Source: Coffea arabica (taxonomy: Eukaryota; Streptophyta; Magnoliopsida; Gentianales; Rubiaceae). From it: a DNA stretch of 64,000 nucleotides. The stretch covers positions 8,992,501 through 9,056,500 of the forward strand of contig NC_092317.1 of the NCBI RefSeq assembly GCF_036785885.1, written 5' to 3'. This document shows, one piece after another, positions 12,624-24,724 of this stretch; position 1 is the stretch's first letter, and the number at the start of each line of letters is the position of its first letter. The notes beneath the pieces were generated by a model. It did not search any database and was not told the origin of the DNA. It saw only the letters and a list, made by a program, of their open reading frames with translations. The position numbers and the translations under genes were made by a program.

Positions 12624-14753
12624 AATTCCCCTACACCTAAATCATACTTGTCCTCAAGTATAAGAACAACTAATCAAACAATTGAATTCAATCATATATT
12701 GCCAAAATATAATTAAAGTACATGTCAAGCATTAATGGCTAATTTTCAAGAAATATCTTTCCAGTTAACTTTCAAGATCAATGACTCTTCTAATTTATGA
12801 CTAACTAATCCAAGAATATAAAATATTCAACAAGCGTCCATCAGCAAACGGTTCAACTATTAAGCAAAATCTCAACATTAAGTTCCATGGATCAGCAGGC
12901 TAATGTAACTATCCACAGTCTCGTACATTTTTTTTTTACTCCTAGCACAACTTTTCTTCTTTTTTTTTCAAGAAAAATGCTTAGTTTTTAGCTATTCAAA
13001 TCTTTTGGCGCGAACTCCGACATTTACCAAATGAAGAAACCCAGTTACTCAGCTCTCATCGCTTAAAATCACGTACTCATAGCTATCGTCGCTTTTTGAC
13101 GCGAAAGTTGATACTTGTGATGAAGACCTCCGGTTACTAGGCGACGATACTAATGGGATATAGTCAAATACTATTCATAAATAAGCATCAAATTAAAATT
13201 AAAAATCACAAAAATCCACTTCATTTCTTAAACATGGAAAATTAAAGTTAATAGTTGAACCAATTTACACAAAAAATGCTAGACAAATATTTACAATACT
13301 GAGAGAAGTTAACCAAAAAGTGCAAAAGTCACAAAATCTCAAATATTTACCAAAAAGATACTCTTAAACTTAGCCATGTCATGCTTGACCCATTAGCATA
13401 TAAAACCTTGGCAATAATTAAATTTAAAAATTTAGCCATCGTTGATCAAGAATAACCACAGAAATATACAAGAAGTGGCAAAAATTGGATAAAATTCGAC
13501 AAAGGCGAACAAAAAATTTCAACAAAAATGCATATACTTGCACTTTTCCAATATACTGCCAATATACTACTCCCCCAACACCTAAATCTTACATTGTCCT
13601 CAATGTAAGAAATAAAGAATCAAAAGATGAAGTAAAAGGGATAACAAAACTTCCCTGAAAACTGAGGGGGCCCGTGGATAGCTACGGATGAGGGGCAAAT
13701 GACATGTGGAGCTCGACACTGGCCAACCAATTATCCATTTAGTGAACTCAGCCACGCAAATGGTTTAACTCTGCAGCCCATGTAGTGGTCTTAAACTTAG
13801 ACAGGTGCCTTTGTTTTAGCCATTTACACATAGTATTTGGAATTGTTTCGACTACAGCAGAGCAAAGTGCCAAGACAGAGTGGCTCCCCGTCGATGTTGT
13901 GAGGTAGAGGCAGGCAAACAACAAAGTGAATTCACCCAACAAGCAATCAGCAATAGCAATTCAGTCCAATCGAAATAGCCTCAACCCATCTAATCAGCCA
14001 CATAAATCCTTCAAAAGTTAATCAGAGTTGAGGCAAATGGTAGAACAGCAAGCTTTGTTTTCTTCTTGCTGGATGACGGCTTGTGCGATGAGAAAGAGAG
14101 AGATGGACGGCGTACAGTGGCAACAAACGAGCAGATAAGGGGGTAAACGGCGGCGGCGAGCGGTGACGATTGGCGAGAGAGAGAGAGAGACGGCGGTGCG
14201 ACTGGTGGGCTGCGATTTGGGGAGAAGATAGAAAAGGGAAAGAAGGAAGAAAGAAAGAAAGGAGAGAGAAAGAAAGAAAGAAAGGAAAGAAAAGAAAGAA
14301 ACAAGAAAAAGAAGAAAAAAACAAAAACAAAAACAAAAAAGGAAAAAGAAAAACAGAAATAGGAAAAAGTTTCGATGAAATTTTTTTTTTTTTACCCTTC
14401 CCTAGGACACGACATGGGCACGTCATGATGGTAGGAACCCTTGACGATGACTCGTTGATTTGCAAGTTACCACGTGCTCTGTTGACGCGGTCACGTCATG
14501 ATAGTCCAAACGCTTCTGACGAAGAACTTGAAAATTTGCACATTACCATGTGCCCTCTAAACGCTGGCATGTCATGTCGGAAGGTCGTCTCCTAATCATC
14601 AACAACAGAAAATTAAATCAAAAAATGTGAAAAATCTAAGAGAAATATATTGGAATAGATAAAAGAAATTAACAAACAACTAAAGATAAATTGGGTTGCC
14701 TCCCAATAAGCGCCTTTCTTTAACGTCTTTGGCTAGACGTTAAGCATCACTTA
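12624..14753. other. Non-coding interior of the retroelement
   Basis: This lies between protease and 3' LTR (in minus reading), where reverse transcriptase and integrase would be in an autonomous relative. None can be seen in any frame. It contains a long purine-rich GAAA/GAAAG low-complexity tract at about 14165-14360. A CCTCCCAATAAGCGC stretch near 14700 is, as I recall, common in plant gag-only retroelements. Confidence 0.6.
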
Positions 14754-15887
14754 TCAATCTGGATGTAATTCAAATTTTCTTGCAATCGGTGACATTTTTC
14801 CAGGATCCAAATAGCCATTGAGTGCTATCATCTTCTTTAATTTTCTACTCATTTTCATCTCATAATTTGCTTTCATCCCATGATACTTGTTTGCAGTGCC
14901 TTTGAATTTACACCTACAATCAAACTCAGAAAATTCTTGCACAGAGGGATTAGTAGCATGAAGGACAAACATAGAATGAGAGTTAACAGGATGTTTCATT
15001 GTATCAAAAATATTAAAGTGGACTACTTCTCTATCAAATTTCATTATAAGAGTACCCTTACTAATATCAATCGTAGTTTGTGCAGTACTCAAGAAGAGCC
15101 TTTCTAATATAATGGGTGATAGATTTGGAGCACTTCTATCATCCATGTAAAGCACATAAAAATCAGCAAGAAAAATTAATCCATCTACTTGCACTAAAAC
15201 ATCCTCAATTACCACATCCGGATAAACAAATGTACGATTAGCCAATTGAATTATTATCCCTATTTCTTTCAAAGGTCCTAAATTTAGGGAATCATAAATT
15301 GATTTAGGCATCATGTTAATAGAACCTCCTAAATCTAGTATGGCATTTTTAATTTTAAAATTTCCAATCTTATAGGGGATAGTAAATAGACCTGAATCCC
15401 CGCATTTAGGTGATAGTTTTCTTTGTAAAATCATTGAGACGTTCTCACTTACCACAATCTACTCATCCCCCCTCAATTTCATCTTGTTAATGCATAAGTT
15501 CTTCAAGAATTTAGCATATTTTGGCACTTGTTTGATTGCGTCCAATAAAAGGATATTGATTGCCACCTTTTGAAACACCTCTAGAACCTCCTTTTTCTTA
15601 TCTTGCTTCTTTGGTTTCTCTAACTTGTTCGGAAAAGACGGTGGGTTAGTTCCAATTTTAATTATAAAATTAGGAATTACCTTTGAATTCGCGCTTCTCA
15701 TTCCTTCCTCCTCAAACTCTTTTTTAATTCGATTTTCATTTTTATCTTTCGGAGTCACAAGTTTAGGTCCCTTAACTTCTCTTACACTCCTCAAAGTTAT
15801 GACGCTTACATTTTTTAGATTCACTTCGGGTTGAGATAGCAATTTTTCTTGACCTTGGGATTCCAAACGATTAATCAATATCGCCAT
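14754..15887 (-). pseudogene. Retroelement linker and protease region, broken
   Basis: One frame runs from 15887 to 14754 with an internal TAG at 15461-15459. The first part is lysine-rich linker. The second part looks like an aspartic protease of plant gypsy elements, with LDLGGSINMMP around the active site in place of the more usual LDLGASIN. It would process the gag polyprotein. It ends before any reverse transcriptase. Only a nonsense codon separates the two halves. Confidence 0.8.
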
Positions 15888-16326
15888 CTGACTTATTTGA
15901 TTCCGTATCTCCTATATGTCAAAGTCCGTCTTTTGCTGATGCCGAACAGTGCTTGCAGCTAATTGTTTCGCCAGCTCTTCCAAAGAAGGACCCGAATTGG
16001 AAGAAAAAGATTGCGGTTGGGATTGGTACTATTGCTTGTACCCTTGTTGTCTATTTGACATGAAATTTTGCTGTCTGTTTCCTCCATGGTTGAGATTTGG
16101 ATAGTCCCTCCAACTTGGGTTACCATGTTTTGGAGTACGGATCATACTGCTCTCTTGGCGCAAACACGTAATTAGCCATATTTATCTATTCAACTCCTTC
16201 ATCTTGTAACACTATGCACTAATCTGTGGGATAACTTGTGTCCTTACAAATACCACATATTTTGGCCTGCTACAAATTATCTATAGTCAACTGTCGAATA
16301 ATTGAAGTTAATTCAGATAATTGTTG

Positions 16327-17122
16327 TTAAATTGATGAGACATTTATCTCATTTACTTGACGAGTATGGACATCCTCTCTTGTGCCAAATTTTTGAGAAA
16401 TTTCTGCCATCCTTTCTTTCAATTCCCTAGTTTTTTTGGAGGTCTTATTCACCAAATCACCTCTACTGGCAGCATCTATAAGACTTTTATCTGTATATAG
16501 CAAACCTTCATAAAAATATTGAATTAGGAGCTGCTCGCTAATTTGGTGTTGGGGGCATCTAGTACACAGTTTCTTGAATCTCTCCCAATAGTCATAGAGA
16601 GACTCTCTCGGATGCTGTATAATGCCACATATGTCCTTCCTTAAACTGGCGGCTCTGGACGCAGGGAAATATTTTTTCAAAAAATTTTTCTTTAACCATT
16701 CCCAGGTTGTTATACTACTTGGTGATAGATAGTACATCCAATCTTTTTATTGTGTCCTTGAGGGAAAAGGGAAATGTTCACATTTTTATCTGCTTCTCAA
16801 TAATCCCCGGAGGCTTCATATTTGAGCATACTACATCAAATTCCTATAAGTGCTTGTGGGGCTCCTCCCCTGAAAAATCATGAAAAGAAGGTAAAAGATG
16901 AATTAGATCAGACTTTAATTCAAAAGGAGTATTATCATCTAAATGTATGAAGGTAATGCATAATGGTTGTTGATTTAAGTTTGGAGCAATCAACTCCCTT
17001 AATATTCGAGCATTAGCCATTTCGACGTTTTCTTGATCAGAATCACTCGATGTGGCATTATGCGCAGTCTTCTCTATCTCAGGGTTGAAAATTAATTTAC
17101 CTGTACAAGAGGAACATGGCAT
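16327..17122 (-). pseudogene. Retroelement gag, broken
   Basis: Two gag pieces lie in different frames: 17122-16844 (N-terminal, with LRELIAPNLNQQ) and 16737-16327 (capsid core). The core has the classic TTWEWLKKNFLKKYFP, ESLYDYWERFKKLC and YFYEGL blocks of plant gypsy gag. A frameshift near 16740-16840 breaks the protein, so it is inactive here. Further degenerate zinc-knuckle-region sequence may lie between 16326 and 15888. Confidence 0.85.
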
Positions 17123-17241
17123 TAAATTGAGAAAAAAAAGAAAAAAAAGAAAAAAAATACCAAAAAAAATAAAAATAACGTGAACTCAAAAAAAAAAAAA
17201 CAAATTAACTAACACCAATCCTTGGTAATGGCGCCAAAAAT

Positions 17242-19160
17242 TGACAGGTGTCAGATCTGTGCAATAATAAATGCCTATTCAAATAAAGTATAAATTTTGT
17301 ATACAGTGATAAGTAGGGTCGAATCCACAGGGATTAGGAAAATTCGTTTCTCCTCAAGTTTAAAGTATGGGGGGATTTTTATAAAAGTATGAATAACTAA
17401 ACAAATCAAATAAATGGCCTAACTAATAATTTACTAAAAAAGAAACAATAATAAATAAACTCTAGCCAAGAAATAATTTTGGAGATGGTTCGCTCAATTG
17501 ATCATGGATGCAATAATAATTTCATTCACTCACTGATAAACAAGTTATAACTGTCAAACAAGCGATGACAATCAACTTCTCCTTACTGTATCGGTGATCA
17601 AGGTACAACCGTTAATCACTTCTCTAATCAAGAAATAACACTAAATACGACCATAGAGTTCAATTTTCCAATTGCCTTAAGAATTAGATAAGCCCTGTTC
17701 TAATCAAATAACACGCTACGAGAGTTATTTTAAATTAGCCCATACGTTCCCGTGACACAAATCCAATCATGCCAGTCATCACTAATTTAGAGCAATTAAA
17801 CAATTAGGGATTTAACTACTCTAACTGATTTTAGGTTATTAGATTAATTAAATACTGGGCGCCATTGATATTCAAATAAAGTAATAACCATAAGAAATTA
17901 AATAAGAGAACATACGAATAGCAGTAAATAAAAGAAATAAAAATAATCAATTCGATCTCACAATTTTAGATGAATCAAATCCTCCGTTGTTCCTTAACTA
18001 GAAAGATAAAATTAGTTCATCCCTGTTGAGAAAATCCCACGCAAAATTATAGAAGCAATTGCCAAAAACATTCTCTCAAGATTGCGATGAAAGCATGCGA
18101 TAGCCAGGAAAAAGAAATAGAATGAGATGCTAAATATCCTCCGTTCTCTTGCGGCTGACTCCCTATAAGATAACAAAACCTAATTGACTAACTACTAGTC
18201 TGCCGCCTCCCAATCTCGAAAAATAAGGAAACAAATAAGGAAACTACTAACTAGTTTCCTAATACTATTAAGCTACTACTATTGTTCCAAATTAAACTGT
18301 CCAACAAATTCCATCCTCTCCGAAAACATTAGTAATCCTCTGCTATGTTTTCAGAACCGGACCGGATAGCGACTCGGCCGAGGTCAGGGGTCAGGGGTCA
18401 ATGGGTTCGACCGGGGGTCGATAGGGGTCGAACCGGATGACGTCATAAATAAAAATTATTTAAAAATTAAAATATTATATATCTAATATCTAATAATATA
18501 TTGATATTAATAAAGGTATATTCATATATATTTGATGTTTCAAATATATTTAACAAGAAAATACAAAGAAATTAGAACAATCAAGTAGCAATTTATATTA
18601 TTTAATAAATATTAACAAGTTTAGAATTAAAATTATGAATTTAATTGAAAAATAACATCAAATTTTAGGACAATATTTATAAAGTATCAAATATTTGAGG
18701 TATATCAATAAGTTTTAACAATTTAGGGGGTCAAAACATAATATTAAAAAGTTTGAATTTTTTTTTAAAAAATTACTGTTGAACCGGAAAAACCGGTTTT
18801 TGCCCGGTCAAACCCGATTTTTGACCGGGTTTTAAATTTCCGGTTTTTTAATATGGCTCGGACCGGCTACCTGGCCGGTTCCCGGTTCAACCGGTTCGAT
18901 CGGCCGGTCCAGTCCGAGTTTCAAAACAGAGATCCTCTGGTCAGACCTTACGACTCCATTTCCAAGACTTCGGTTTATAGCTGGACATCATGCCGAACAA
19001 CAAGTCCAATGGAAAATTGCACCTTTTAATTATTTTTCTTTCAAATCCCTACAACTGCACAAATTACGAAAACTAAATAGAGTCCACTAATTAACGCAAT
19101 ATTTGGTAAGATAAAAGAGGGAAATAATTATAAAATTAATGACAAAATTTCAATCTATCA
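17242..19160 (-). repeat. 5' LTR of the gag-pro retroelement (with nested insert)
   Basis: Starts TGACAGGTGTC and ends TATCA on the plus strand. It is interrupted by the hAT-type element 18343-18931. It has many base differences from the other LTR, spread evenly, which indicates an old insertion. Confidence 0.9.
18343..18931. mobile_element. hAT-type MITE inside the LTR
   Basis: A 589-bp insert with exact 8-bp TSDs ATCCTCTG (18335-18342 and 18932-18939). The partner LTR has ATCCTCTG once near 12395 with no insert. The ends are imperfect inverted repeats like CTATGTTTTCAGAACCGG. GC-rich ends full of ACCGG/CCGGT enclose an AT-rich centre. There is no coding capacity. The 8-bp TSD points to hAT transposase. 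Confidence 0.9.
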
Positions 19161-19769
19161 AATTGTGATCTCTAAATCTAAAAAATATGAATTAAAATCC
19201 AAACTCATAATGTCTAATTCACATACACGTGAATTTTGTATAGTTTTAGAATATTGTGGTATTTTTGGGTTGGATTTAGGATTATTTTTTGGGTGGATAC
19301 AATGGAGATTGAAATAAAATTTATTTGTTTAAACTTATAATTCAAAAAAATTATTCGTTAAAATTCAAATTCTTTGAAAATATTAAACTTTTCATCATAT
19401 AAAATCTTAAATTAGTCCATGTCTTATTTTGTGCATACATTTTTATATAAGTTATGTTTTAAAAAATTCATTGAACCAGAGTTGTATCAATCTGACTGAT
19501 TAGACCTAGATCCAAACATCTCGCCGGTTCAATTAATGGTTCGAATTTCAAAACATAGGTCTCGAGTGAATAACTAGGAGTAGCGCTAGCATAAAATTAG
19601 GGTGCATTGCATGCACAAAAAATAAGCAACACATTAACATATAATAGAAGACTTTAACTTTCATGCCAATAAACAAGAAGTCAAGCCCAATCTTTACAAA
19701 AAGATTTAATCTTATATACATTAACGGTCAATACACCAATAGGTATAGATGCATGGCACATGTACAAGA
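19161..19769. other. Right flank of the retroelement
   Basis: AT-rich, no gene. The stretch 19460-19553 resembles the far end of the hAT-type MITE family at 18343 (CGCCGGTTCAATTAATGG..TTTCAAAACA). It may be the right half of an older MITE split by the retroelement. Confidence 0.35.
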
Positions 19770-20895
19770 ATTGAAATTTAAATTTAAATTCAAATTAGGT
19801 GACATGCATTTACCAATTAATTTATGCACAGTCGGTGTCTCTAAAATTAATCTTTTTAAAATTATGCAAAAATAACTTTTTTAAGAAAGAATGCAAGTGC
19901 AAACATAAATCTTGAGATCGGACAAATCTAGACAAGCATTAATCTTTTTAAAATTATGCAAAAATAACTTTTTAAAGAAAGAATGCAAGTACGAACATAA
20001 ATCTTGAGATCGGACAAATCTAGACTTTTTTTTTTTGGAGACAACAACTGTTGTATAATTTATCTATCCTAAATTACAGGGAGGGGGAGCCTAAAGAGAC
20101 TGTATTTGGGGCTAGCAGGTACACAAATCTGACTAGACTAAGGGAATGTTTTGATACAATTTTTGGACAAATCTAGACAAGCCGTAAAGCTTTGATTAGT
20201 CACAAAAAAGAAATCCAAAGGCCCGAATATCTAAACAAGCAATATAGACCCACAAATAAGGCTAGAGAAATTTCCCATACAACATGTAAAAAAGCTCAAA
20301 GTATTGAAGAGGCTAAAATTTTATTATTTGGGTATTCCAACTCTCTAACCAAGAAACACATAGTGTAGCACACCCAGTTTTAATTTCAGTATTAAAAATA
20401 TGACCCAATTCTACTTCCTAAACCAATTTTGAAATCAATTCTAGTGTAAGTGTAATTATTAAAGAACAAATCTATTTTTAAAGTTACCAAAATTCTAAAT
20501 GATTTAATTTTGTCAATACACTTGAAAGGTACTACGACTGTTTGAACAAATTTCGACGCATGAATATGCCATGCCATTCAATGCTGTCCAATAAATTTTC
20601 AGATTGGACCACCGCGTGGCAGTTTGCACGATAAACAATGACGTATTCCTCCCATTAACATTCACATATTACAGTTCTATTAAAGTCTATCAAGTTGTAA
20701 GCCATTTGTATCAATCCTTTTAGCTTCTCATAAAGATGGCAATTCTAGAAGGTTAGGCAAGTGCGGATAAGTCTTCTAGGGTTGTAAATGAGGCGAGAGA
20801 GTTCTCCTGTCGTAAGAAAAGCATCTTGAAATTTAGCCCTCTCCACGTGGCTAAAAGATATGAAACTACAGTTTGTGTGACTTGACATGGGTGAT
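19770..20895. repeat. Direct duplication, copy 2 (right of retroelement)
   Basis: Partner of 9010-9815. It has an internal tandem duplication of about 88 bp at about 19850-20025 and a SINE insertion at 20026-20164. A stretch near 20635-20700 has been lost from copy 1. The minus-strand frame ending RLIYNPRRLIRTCLTF is kept (21023-20745). Confidence 0.75.
20026..20164 (-). mobile_element. SINE (family A, diverged)
   Basis: A 139-bp insert with poly(T) at its left end, flanked by an exact 14-bp TSD (20012-20025 and 20165-20178). Copy 1 of the duplication has the site once with no insert. The body resembles the 3' two-thirds of the 21066-21276 SINE, so the 5' end is missing. Confidence 0.85.
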
Positions 20896-21065
20896 TCAAT
20901 GGCATCCAATAAATATTGAACTGCCGGCCGTCTCTGAAAATTTGAATGGCATGGAGGACAGCGTCGCTTCAAAATGTTAGGGCCGTCCAAATAATTGAAC
21001 AGGATACAGGATAGCGCCAACAAAGAGAAAAAAAATTGCAGTCCGGAACAAAATGTATGCCATTA

Positions 21066-21276
21066 ACCACCAGCTCTTGGGCTTGGTGGTAGGGCTTTGG
21101 TGTGGCTCTTCTTCAAATTCAGACGGGTGCACTGCGCACCCGTCTGATCCGATGGTAATTCTGTCCCCATCGGTCCCTCATAGGTTCAGTTGAACCTCCC
21201 CCATAGTTAGAGTAGGAGTAGGAGTAGAAGTAGGGATGACAATTAACAAAAATAAAAAAACAAAAAAAAACAAAAT
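21066..21276 (+). mobile_element. SINE (family A), plus orientation
   Basis: A 211-bp element starting ACCACCAGC and ending in an A-rich tail, between exact 14-bp TSDs (21052-21065 and 21277-21290). It contains the palindrome-like GACGGGTGCACTGCGCACCCGTC and a GTAGGAGTAGGAGTAG run. It is the best-preserved family member in the window. Confidence 0.88.
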
Positions 21277-21290
21277 AATGTATGCCATTA

Positions 21291-22119
21291 GAACAAGTGA
21301 AGGGTTAGTTGTAGAATGTAGAACAAACAAAAGTAACTAAACCTCTTATTGACTCTTTTAAGTGAGCTGAGGCCTCAGGAACAAGCTAAAAGAGAGATTA
21401 TTTAGTTGAATTATTACATTGTTTTTGTTGACACCCCTCAATTTTTGGTTTCGGTATTTAGATAAATTAGTTTGGAATTTACCATGTTTCAAGGATTAAT
21501 TTTATTCGGGAAGAAAATTTGTTTATAAATTTATGATACTAGTCTAAAGACCCGTGCTATGCGTGGCTATCAAGAATGTTATGAAAAAATAAATAAATAG
21601 TTATGGAAATATATAACACATAAAAATTTAATAAACAATAGTTTAACTTATGAAATGTCAAACAGTTTTTAGCTACCCCTTCCTGCTTCTGCCTTTATAA
21701 ATCCCATCCCTTCCTTGCTGAAAAAAATTGAAAACAAAAAGCAATTTTAACTACCGTCTACCTAGTATAAACATGCATTACAAAAAAGAAAGTGGTGTAA
21801 CACATAAAACATGTCATATTAAATTGTAATAGATCTAAGACCAAACTATATTTGCTAAATGCCAATTCATTTCACAACCATCATGTCCAACATTCAGAAA
21901 ATTCAAAAAGCATTTGCCAAAATGTTAAATTCATTTCTTAATCATCATATCCATTACATTTGGGATAAAATTCATACAATATCGGATTTCTTTCAAGAAG
22001 AATAAAAAATAATTATTTCTTTCATACAATAAGTTACTTAACACAGCTATCGAAAACTATAATCCAGGTAAAGTAGAATGCTATCAATATATCAATTTTC
22101 TATATTTTTTGTTTTTTTT
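21291..22119. other. Intergenic, no gene seen
   Basis: AT-rich sequence without recognisable coding or bounded repeat structure. Confidence 0.45.
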
Positions 22120-23420
22120 ATCTTAAGTTAAACTGGTTGATATTTAGCAATTTTATAGACATATTAGCCTTTTAGCTTTTCTAGAAGTTTTGTGAGATTC
22201 AAATTGTAATTTTTTTACTATTCCAGCCACACTCTTTAACAGATTATGCATCAGCATTTTACTGATGGTGTCAAGATTTCTTTAAATGAGTAGGTATAGC
22301 CGTACAGATCAGTGGCTTGTGTATCAAAAGAATGTTAATATTTTAATTGATTATGTCACACATTTAAGATAACTTTTTTTTTTTTTGTCAATCCGATAGC
22401 TTCCTACACTATGGGGAGGGGAGGACCTGAAGAGACCCTGGGATAATCCGAAGGGGACTGAACCACCATCGGATCAGACAGGTACACTACACATCAAGCC
22501 TTAATGCATTGGTGGTGGTTACCAGCCTTAATTGTGGCAATTGGTGGCCACACATTAAGATAACTCATGTGAAAAAATCTCAACACTATCGCTTGTGCAA
22601 AATATTAATCCACAAACAAAAATCATATTATTATTCTGCCATTTTAGTTTTTTTTTTCACTTATCATTCTTCAATAATGTTCCTTCCTTTGTAGATGTGT
22701 CTGTGTGAAAAAGAGCACCGATGTTATTCATATACAGAAGCAATTCTCTGTCCCTCCAAAATGACTATAAAATCAAACATGCAACAACTGGTAAGTTGCT
22801 TAAATCCTCCAACCATTTTCATCTTTTCCTCTTTTTTTTTTGTTTCTCTTATGTGCAGACCAAATATTGGTCCTCGTCAAAGATCTCTTGTAGGATGTTC
22901 TGCTGAATTTTTCCATGGTAAGCATATTAAGTTTCCATAATGAATAAACTGTTTATTAGTGTTACATATTATTATTCATTGTACTAACTTTTTTTGCATA
23001 GCAGAAGGGTCAGTTGCAACAATGAAGGAAATGGTTTGGCACAAAGGTTGAGTTATCAGTGCTCGGCTGATGACACAGCTTGGGCGGCCATGGTTTCTTC
23101 TGGGGTTTCCACAAACACATTTGTTCTCCATAATGCTTGGGTTGCATTATGGAATATCTGCACCGACGTGGGTCATGGGGCTTGCATCTATGACATCCAT
23201 TGCTAGTACTCCATTTGGATAGAGCCTTTTTCAGAAAACTCATCTACCTAATGATAATTTTATCTCACATACGCATTTACTCAAAAAAATTAGCAATAAA
23301 TTTTCAAATAAAAAAAAATCCAAGTATCCAAACGGAATTAACATGTGTTCTAGCCCTGAGAAATTTGATATTGATATTAGAGCCTTCAATTAGATTTGGC
23401 AGTTCGTTAGAGAACACACA
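22120..23420. repeat. Direct duplication with exon-like pieces, copy 1
   Basis: Matches 31440-32940 in the same orientation. Several short exon-like blocks sit next to good splice sites: a donor GTAAGT after about 22788, an acceptor TGTGCAG near 22860, a donor GTAAGC near 22918 and an acceptor near 23003. Reading frames are broken and the protein is not recognised. A SINE (22375-22548) was added to this copy only. It may be a decayed gene duplicated on both sides of the MULE. Confidence 0.65.
22375..22548 (-). mobile_element. SINE (family A)
   Basis: Poly(T) at the left end and flanks CACACATTTAAGATAACT (22357-22374) and CACACATTAAGATAACT (22549-22565), a 17-18-bp TSD. The body shares the CTGTCTGATCCGATGG and GGTTCAGTCCCC blocks with the other family A copies. 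Confidence 0.85.
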
Positions 23421-23473
23421 CTGATGAACTGGAAAGTAGCAAAAATTAATACTGGTTGTTCTTCATGGACTAG

Positions 23474-23936
23474 CAATGGTGGAGTCAAGACCCAAGGTCA
23501 CTGGGGCAAAAGATAGAAGAGTAAAGGAAAAAACTATGTCGATAATACACAAAAATCATAATTATATGAAAATATTATTTTCAATTATATATTTTACAGT
23601 GAAGAATATGATAAGGAAGCAATACTAAAACATTGATTATGTGAATAATTTAGTTTTAAAAATTGATAGATTTTATTCGCAATCATGTAACATGATTTTG
23701 AATTGTAAAGTACAAGATAAAATACATTTGGACTTGTTTTAGATTTCTGTGGGGGGAAATTTTAGAATAGCCAGCAATGTTGAAAATTTTTGGGAGGACA
23801 ATTCCAAAGAAACATTCAAAGATTTGGAAGTTTTCTTTATAATTTTGTAATTTTTCAGGAATTGAAGAGAGAGAGAGAAGGGGGGGGGGGGGGGGGGGGA
23901 ATTGTCCATCCTCAACTCAATGTGGTTCCGCCACAG
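23474..23936. mobile_element. hAT-type MITE with CARTGGYGGA ends
   Basis: Exact 8-bp TSDs TGGACTAG at 23466-23473 and 23937-23944. The ends are CAATGGTGGAGTCA and, on the other strand, CTGTGGCGGAACCA. This resembles the CAGTGGCGGAGCCA ends found on many plant hAT elements. The interior is AT-rich and holds a 20-base G run at 23880-23899. No ORF of note. Confidence 0.8.
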
Positions 23937-24508
23937 TGGACTAGGTACAAAACAATGATCACATGTATATACAAAAGGAAAGAAAAGGGGATAAATTGAT
24001 CATTGATAACAAGGACCAATTTATTTGTATAAATAAAATAAAATAAAATAACCTGTCTTTGAAAAAAAAAAGGGTCCAGTTTATATCAGAAACCTTCCCC
24101 TTATGACATTTACAAGCTGTTGAGGGTTCACTTGTTCGTGATTTGAAATTTTGATATTTGCAGATCAAAATCAGTCATCTCACCATCAATCCTGGTGGTA
24201 CTTTAGTTATCCTGGGTTTGGTTCGTATGTATTGATGCACACCAGGATAGTCCACGTTATAATCTTGTTCAGCAGATAATAAAAATTGGGTATGGCAAAG
24301 ATTGGGAATGCAGACTTAATCACACTTGGAGAAAAGGCAATATTGCGCTATCCCAAGACCAAACTTACGTAATAGTAATATTAGTCAAGTGATTGTAAAC
24401 TTTCAAGACTTAATATATATATATATATATATATACAAAAAAATTTGTGCTGACTATTTGATTAATCTAGGTCTGATTCAACCACCTGGGTGACCATTAA
24501 CCAGCTTC

Positions 24509-24712
24509 TTTTTTATTTTTTATTTTTTTTTTGTGCTGACGGAGTGGGTGTTCGGGTCAATCCTTACGGGGCTCGACTAATCCCACTCCGGTTCGGGAGG
24601 AGAGGCCCCATCTCCCGAACATGATAACCAAGGGACTCGAACCCTTGCAGGCACTGGACACCAGCTCCTAAGGAGACGTGCTGAGACGTGCTGAAACTAA
24701 CCGAGCTGCCCG
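24509..24712 (-). mobile_element. SINE (family B), tRNA-derived
   Basis: Flanked by a 12-bp TSD TTAACCAGCTTC (24497-24508 and 24713-24724), with a T-rich left end. On the minus strand the head shows a clear pol III A box (AGCTCGGTTAGT) and B box (GGTTCGAGTCC), so it is tRNA-derived. It then carries an inverted TTCGGGAG/CTCCCGAA pair. A short GTGCTGAGAC repeat near 24680 looks like a local duplication. It is unrelated to family A. Confidence 0.88.
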
Positions 24713-24724
24713 TTAACCAGCTTC

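Larger units (their letters stand above)
10316..19160 (-). mobile_element. Non-autonomous Ty3/gypsy-like retroelement (gag-pro only, TR-GAG type)
   Basis: LTRs lie at 10316-12623 and 17242-19160. Each is about 1.3 kb once nested inserts are removed, with TG..CA ends (CA has become TA in one copy) and 5-bp flanks AGTTG/AATTG, one mismatch. It reads on the minus strand. Next to the 5' LTR (17242) is a primer-binding site TGGCGCCATTACCAAGG (17236-17220) that resembles the tRNA-Asp complement. A polypurine tract lies at about 12624-12640. The interior has gag and protease remnants but no reverse transcriptase, RNase H or integrase, so it needed proteins from another element. The LTRs are clearly diverged and the ORFs broken, so it is old. 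Confidence 0.88.

Noticed and set aside
14011..14595. Three overlapping open frames in both strands with Ser/Phe/Leu- or Lys/Glu-rich translations
   Set aside because: They are translations of a GAAA/GAAAG low-complexity tract inside the retroelement, not proteins.
24560..24712. tRNA gene suggested by good A and B boxes
   Set aside because: It is followed by a SINE body and poly(A) and has a TSD; there is no cloverleaf with a proper anticodon arm.
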